Assembly (NCBI GenBank): GCA_015655485.1
Contig: JAATEZ010000019.1
Span: 1 to 10,587, forward strand
From: Lactobacillales bacterium
Lineage (GTDB): Bacteria; Bacillota; Bacilli; Lactobacillales; Vagococcaceae
Reading direction: 5' to 3'
DNA length: 10,587 nucleotides
Part shown: piece by piece, positions 9,012-10,587 of the stretch
Layout: the number at the start of each line of letters is the position of its first letter
Numbering within the stretch: position 1 is the first letter of the stretch
The notes under the pieces: generated by a model
The model's input: only the letters and a program-made list of their open reading frames with translations
The model's database searches: none
Told to the model about the DNA's origin: nothing
Position numbers and translations under genes: made by a program

Positions 9012-9048
9012 AGCTTAAGAAAAAACAAAGGGGTATTTTTCTTAAGCT
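9012..9048. terminator. Perfect 13-bp A/T-rich hairpin, probable bidirectional operon terminator
   Basis: AGCTTAAGAAAAA (9012-9024) is the exact reverse complement of TTTTTCTTAAGCT (9036-9048), with an 11-base loop. TTTTC follows on the + strand and an A-run precedes the loop. It is the first strong hairpin in a terminator position after the RG-I operon, although the stem is poor in GC. Confidence 0.5.
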
Positions 9049-9059
9049 TTTCAATATCC

Positions 9060-9240
9060 AGCTTCGCCAGCCAACCGCTGCGGCAAAAAGATAAAGTTCG
9101 TGTGAACCGGAGAGCGCTTCCCGCTAGCTTTCCTATTTTTGCTTGCGGCTAAAAGGCGTGTTCAGCTTCATGAACTCGCTTGTTTCGGCAAAAAAAAATA
9201 GCTTGCCGCAAAGACAAAAAGCGTCTTTGTTTTTTAGCTT
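9060..9240. repeat. GC-richer block with two degenerate ~65-bp repeat units and nested hairpins
   Basis: Unit 1 begins GCGGCAAAAAG (9080) and unit 2 GCGGCTAAAAG (9145). Each then carries GTTC (9096, 9160), a short loop, GAAC (9104, 9172) and CGCTT (9115, 9177), so the spacing between copies stays at about 62-68 bases. A third partial start, GCTTGCCGCAAAG, begins at 9201. Unit 2 is also enclosed by a long-range stem: TTGCGGC (9143-9149) with GCCGCAA (9205-9211). CGGCAA (9186-9191) can pair with TTGCCG (9203-9208) instead. No reading frame is convincing on either strand. It could be a dispersed intergenic repeat, a structured RNA or a decayed mobile remnant. Confidence 0.45.
9209..9235 (+). terminator. 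Rho-independent terminator-like hairpin
   Basis: CAAAGAC (9209-9215) pairs with GTCTTTG (9223-9229) over a seven-base loop, followed directly by six T residues. This is the standard intrinsic terminator layout for + strand transcription. No gene lies just upstream, which suggests either read-through clean-up after the RG-I operon or a transcript from the repeat block. Confidence 0.5.
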
Positions 9241-9251
9241 TGATTTGGCTC

Positions 9252-9279
9252 AAAAGCTGAAACAGTTCCTTCAGCTTTT
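9252..9279. terminator. Perfect 10-bp hairpin with T-tract, upstream of msrB
   Basis: AAAAGCTGAA (9252-9261) is the reverse complement of TTCAGCTTTT (9270-9279), with loop ACAGTTCC. The T-run is part of the stem on one side and the A-run on the other, so it could terminate from either direction. It separates the repeat block from the msrB promoter area. Confidence 0.5.
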
Positions 9280-9319
9280 CTAATAAGTCGTTTGATAGCT
9301 ATAAAAAATGAAAAATAAG

Positions 9320-9325
9320 TATAAT
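9320..9325 (+). promoter_or_regulatory. Probable -10 element of the msrB promoter
   Basis: A perfect TATAAT lies 43 bases before the preferred msrB start. The best -35-like hexamer, TTGATA (9292-9297), is 22 bases away, which is too long, so the -35 is unclear. Because this element lies inside the longer reading frame that begins at 9308, it argues for the downstream start. Confidence 0.5.
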
Positions 9326-9367
9326 AGAATCTGTCAGGAAAAATCAAAAAGTGAGAGGATGATTTTA

Positions 9368-9805
9368 ATGGATTTGTCAAAGGAAGAATTAAAGAAGCAG
9401 CTAAGTCCGATTCAATATTCTGTTACACAGGAAAATGATACTGAAAGGCCGTTTACAGGGGTATATGATGATTTTTACGAAGAGGGGATTTATGTTGATA
9501 TCGTTAGTGGAGAACCTTTGTTTAGTTCGAAAGATAAATATGATGCCGGATGCGGCTGGCCTTCTTTCAGCAAACCCATCGATAAGACCAAATTAAATGA
9601 AAAAAAAGATTTTTCAATTGTGAATAGACCACGGACTGAAGTCAGAAGCACGAAAGCTGATTCTCATCTGGGGCATGTTTTCACGGATGGTCCGATTGAA
9701 GCAGGCGGTCTGCGTTATTGTATCAATGCTGCTGCCTTGAAGTTTATTCCAGTCAAAGACCTTGAAAAAGCAGGTTATAAAGAGTATCAAGCACTTTTTG
9801 ATTAA
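9368..9805 (+). CDS. msrB: Peptide-methionine (R)-S-oxide reductase MsrB
   Basis: Reduces the R form of methionine sulfoxide in proteins with thioredoxin as electron donor; a cytoplasmic oxidative-stress repair enzyme. Diagnostic motifs are AGCGWPSF, TEVRSTKADSHLGHVF, DGP and GGLRYCINAAALKF. The Cys in RYCIN is the catalytic residue, and the Cys in GCGWPSF sits where many family members have the resolving cysteine. The CxxC zinc pairs of some MsrBs are absent. Starting at 9368 gives 145 aa, the usual length. The frame is open back to an ATG at 9308, but that would place the TATAAT inside the gene and add a lysine-rich tail. The GAGAGGA at 9353-9359 is eight bases before 9368. It is preceded by terminators, so it appears to be its own transcription unit, unrelated to pectin use. 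Confidence 0.93.
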   Translation: MDLSKEELKKQLSPIQYSVTQENDTERPFTGVYDDFYEEGIYVDIVSGEPLFSSKDKYDAGCGWPSFSKPIDKTKLNEKKDFSIVNRPRTEVRSTKADSHLGHVFTDGPIEAGGLRYCINAAALKFIPVKDLEKAGYKEYQALFD

Positions 9806-9806
9806 T

Positions 9807-9821
9807 AGCCTACCGGCTTTA
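9807..9821 (+). terminator. Weak hairpin after msrB
   Basis: AGCC (9807-9810) pairs with GGCT (9815-9818) around TACC, followed by TTA. The stem is only four base pairs, so termination would be inefficient. It overlaps the end of the msrB stop region. Confidence 0.25.
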
Positions 9822-9929
9822 TCTCGCTTTCTTCGCATTTTTTTCATTAGTTTAAAGAATTCTTTAGAGATTTTTTACTTTACTTTATGGTTTCTCCAGC
9901 ATAATGAAGATACTTTAAAGGAAAGCGGG

Positions 9930-10028
9930 ATGGAGTCAATGTCTAAATGGATAAAGATCGCTACAGCAGTCACAGCTGGAGTTGCCGGCATCGTTTTTCT
10001 GGCAACAAAACAACAAAAGTTTCTTTAA
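9930..10028 (+). CDS. Small predicted single-pass membrane protein (32 aa), unknown function
   Basis: I do not recognise this gene. From the ATG at 9930 it encodes MESMSKWIK, then a hydrophobic run IATAVTAGVAGIVFLA that could span the membrane, and a basic tail TKQQKFL. AAAGGA (9917-9922) lies seven bases before this ATG, which is good spacing. A second ATG at 9939 would give 29 aa. The frame is open upstream to 9762, inside msrB, but the extra N-terminal part is a shadow of msrB and spacer sequence with no matching ribosome binding site. The Lys/Trp start, Ala/Gly-rich helix and charged tail resemble small membrane-anchored proteins of Firmicutes. It could also be the stub of a longer protein cut by mutation. 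Confidence 0.45.
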   Translation: MESMSKWIKIATAVTAGVAGIVFLATKQQKFL

Positions 10029-10053
10029 GAACATGAAAGGAACGGTGTGAAGT

Positions 10054-10110
10054 ATGTTTGCATTTTTATTTTATATTTTTGATTTATATAAGGAAGGTAA
10101 AAAGAGTTAG
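10054..10110 (+). CDS. Possible 18-residue micro-ORF
   Basis: ATG at 10054 encodes MFAFLFYIFDLYKEGKKS: a hydrophobic aromatic start and a charged tail. A GGTGTGAAG stretch precedes it but is a weak ribosome binding site. A Lys-rich end after a hydrophobic run could be a membrane micropeptide or a toxin-like peptide, but this A/T-rich stretch would give such a frame by chance. Low confidence. Confidence 0.18.
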   Translation: MFAFLFYIFDLYKEGKKS

Positions 10111-10145
10111 CAACTTATGAAAGATAATTTTCTAAGCACAACGTT

Positions 10146-10175
10146 TTAGGAGTGCTGAAAATAGAGCACTCCTAA
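10146..10175. other. Perfect 11-bp inverted repeat
   Basis: TTAGGAGTGCT (10146-10156) and AGCACTCCTAA (10165-10175) pair fully around the loop GAAAATAG. No T-run follows on the + strand (CTATTG), while AAAACG follows on the - strand side. It could end the small upstream transcript weakly, or be an operator or RNA structure in front of the tRNA-like sequence eight bases downstream. Confidence 0.5.
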
Positions 10176-10183
10176 CTATTGAT

Positions 10184-10245
10184 GTGGATGAACGAGGTGT
10201 TTCACTCACCCACTCTGAGGTATCGGTTCGAATCCGGTCGTCCAC
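10184..10245 (+). tRNA. tRNA-like sequence, 62 nt, probably a degenerate (pseudo) tRNA
   Basis: The two ends fit a tRNA well. The acceptor stem GTGGATG (10184-10190) pairs with CGTCCAC (10239-10245), seven pairs with one G-T. The T-arm is ATCGG, TTCGAAT, CCGGT (10222-10238), with the expected seven-base TTCGAAT loop. The middle, 31 bases, is about ten short and does not make a normal D-arm plus anticodon arm. One fold gives GGTG/CACC around TTTCACT, which would place TCA as anticodon. Another gives AAC/GTT as a mini D-arm and CTCA/TGAG around CCCACTC. Neither keeps all conserved bases, and CCA is not encoded. A terminator follows. Most likely a tRNA remnant or pseudo-tRNA; a functional tRNA is unlikely. 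Confidence 0.4.
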
Positions 10246-10256
10246 TTTTAAACAGG

Positions 10257-10295
10257 AAGAAAAAAGTACTCTGGATAGGAGGCTTTTTTCTTTTT
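10257..10295. terminator. Terminator after the tRNA-like sequence, likely bidirectional
   Basis: AAGAAAAAAG (10257-10266) pairs exactly with CTTTTTTCTT (10283-10292), with a small inner CTC/GAG pairing in the loop and further T residues after. It insulates the phosphatase gene from upstream transcription and suggests that the tRNA-like segment is transcribed. Confidence 0.6.
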
Positions 10296-10352
10296 AAAGT
10301 TTTTTAGAGCGAGATCTCAACTATTTTTTTGCACCTGATATCAAATGGGATA

Positions 10353-10361
10353 TGTTATACT
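10353..10361 (+). promoter_or_regulatory. Extended -10 promoter of the phosphatase gene
   Basis: TGTTATACT is an extended -10 (TGn followed by TATACT), 24 bases before the start codon at 10386. The upstream TTGCAC (10329-10334) is 21 bases away and not a good -35. The extended motif would compensate. Confidence 0.55.
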
Positions 10362-10385
10362 GAATAAAAAGGAGAAGTTTGTTCA

Positions 10386-10587
10386 ATGGAAAAAATATTA
10401 TTTGTTTGTTTAGGTAATATTTGCCGTTCTCCAATGGCTGAGGCTGTTTTTAGAAAGATGCTTGCAGTTCAAGGGAGGGATGGAAAAATTTTAGTTGCTT
10501 CTGCTGCTACAAGTAATTGGGAACAAGGAAATCAGATCCACGAAGGAACAAAAAGAATATTGAAGGCCAATGAGATCTCAACATCAG
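10386..10587 (+). CDS. Low-molecular-weight protein-tyrosine phosphatase, 3' end outside the window
   Basis: The first 67 residues are visible. They start MEKILFVCLGNICRSPMAEAVF, which holds the CX5R phosphatase loop: nucleophile Cys8, LGNIC, Arg14, then SP. This loop at the extreme N terminus is the signature of LMW-PTPs, which dephosphorylate phosphotyrosine proteins in the cytoplasm; the related arsenate reductases share the fold. The complete family length is about 150-160 aa, so about half lies beyond the edge. AAGGAG (10369-10374) is 11 bases before the ATG. The gene has its own promoter and sits behind a terminator, so it is independent of msrB and the RG-I genes. The catalytic Asp needed for confirmation lies in the missing C-terminal part. 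Confidence 0.9.
   Translation, partial: MEKILFVCLGNICRSPMAEAVFRKMLAVQGRDGKILVASAATSNWEQGNQIHEGTKRILKANEISTS

Noticed and set aside
9060..9240. CRISPR array
   Set aside because: Only two or three degenerate units of about 65 bp with no equal-length spacers and no cas genes.
9308..9367. Longer msrB start at 9308 (20 extra residues)
   Set aside because: The TATAAT at 9320 would be inside the gene, the ATG has no ribosome binding site, and family members begin at about the residue encoded at 9368.
9762..9929. Extended 88-codon version of the small membrane protein
   Set aside because: Its first part overlaps the 3' end of msrB in another frame and has no ribosome binding site. A well-spaced site exists only for the ATG at 9930.
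10184..10245. A UGA suppressor tRNA that could read through the broken genes
   Set aside because: The TCA anticodon appears in only one weak fold with a C at position 37. The stop codons in question are TAA (8290) and a frameshift, which such a tRNA would not repair.

Overview
The window looks like a low-GC Gram-positive chromosome, most likely Enterococcus or a close Lactobacillales relative. The grounds are AT-rich codon use, strong GGAG-type ribosome binding sites, short intergenic gaps with A/T-rich hairpin terminators, and the style of the msrB and phosphatase genes. This assignment is an inference from composition and gene style. All supported genes lie on the + strand.

Positions 1-8889 hold part of a catabolic operon for rhamnogalacturonan I (RG-I), the rhamnose/galacturonate backbone of pectin. 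In order it encodes a PL26-type (YetA-like) exo-rhamnogalacturonan lyase whose 5' end is cut by the window, a CE12 rhamnogalacturonan acetylesterase, a GH28 enzyme with a non-canonical active-site motif, a GH105 unsaturated-uronyl hydrolase carrying an extra N-terminal region of about 335 residues, and a GH106-type alpha-L-rhamnosidase. No start that can be seen carries a signal peptide, so the set is expected to act in the cytoplasm on imported oligosaccharides: deacetylation (CE12), backbone cleavage (PL26, GH28), removal of terminal unsaturated GalA (GH105) and removal of terminal rhamnose (GH106). The transporter and regulator are not in the window.

The pathway appears to be decaying. The GH106 gene has an in-frame TAA at 8290-8292, with the reading frame and protein homology continuing unchanged on the other side. 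The PL26 gene shows signs of a frameshift near positions 26-36: protein-like sequence continues upstream of the only available TTG start, and an adjacent frame is open to the window edge. The two enzymes at the ends of the set are therefore broken, while the three in the middle look intact.

Positions 8890-9367 contain no convincing gene. They hold several hairpins, including terminator-like ones, and a GC-richer block with two degenerate copies of a unit about 65 bp long. Then come msrB (best start 9368, not the longer ATG), a tiny predicted single-membrane-span protein (9930-10028), and a gap with a perfect 11-bp hairpin, a 62-nt tRNA-like sequence that lacks a normal cloverleaf, and a terminator. 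The window ends inside a low-molecular-weight protein-tyrosine phosphatase gene that has its own extended -10 promoter.
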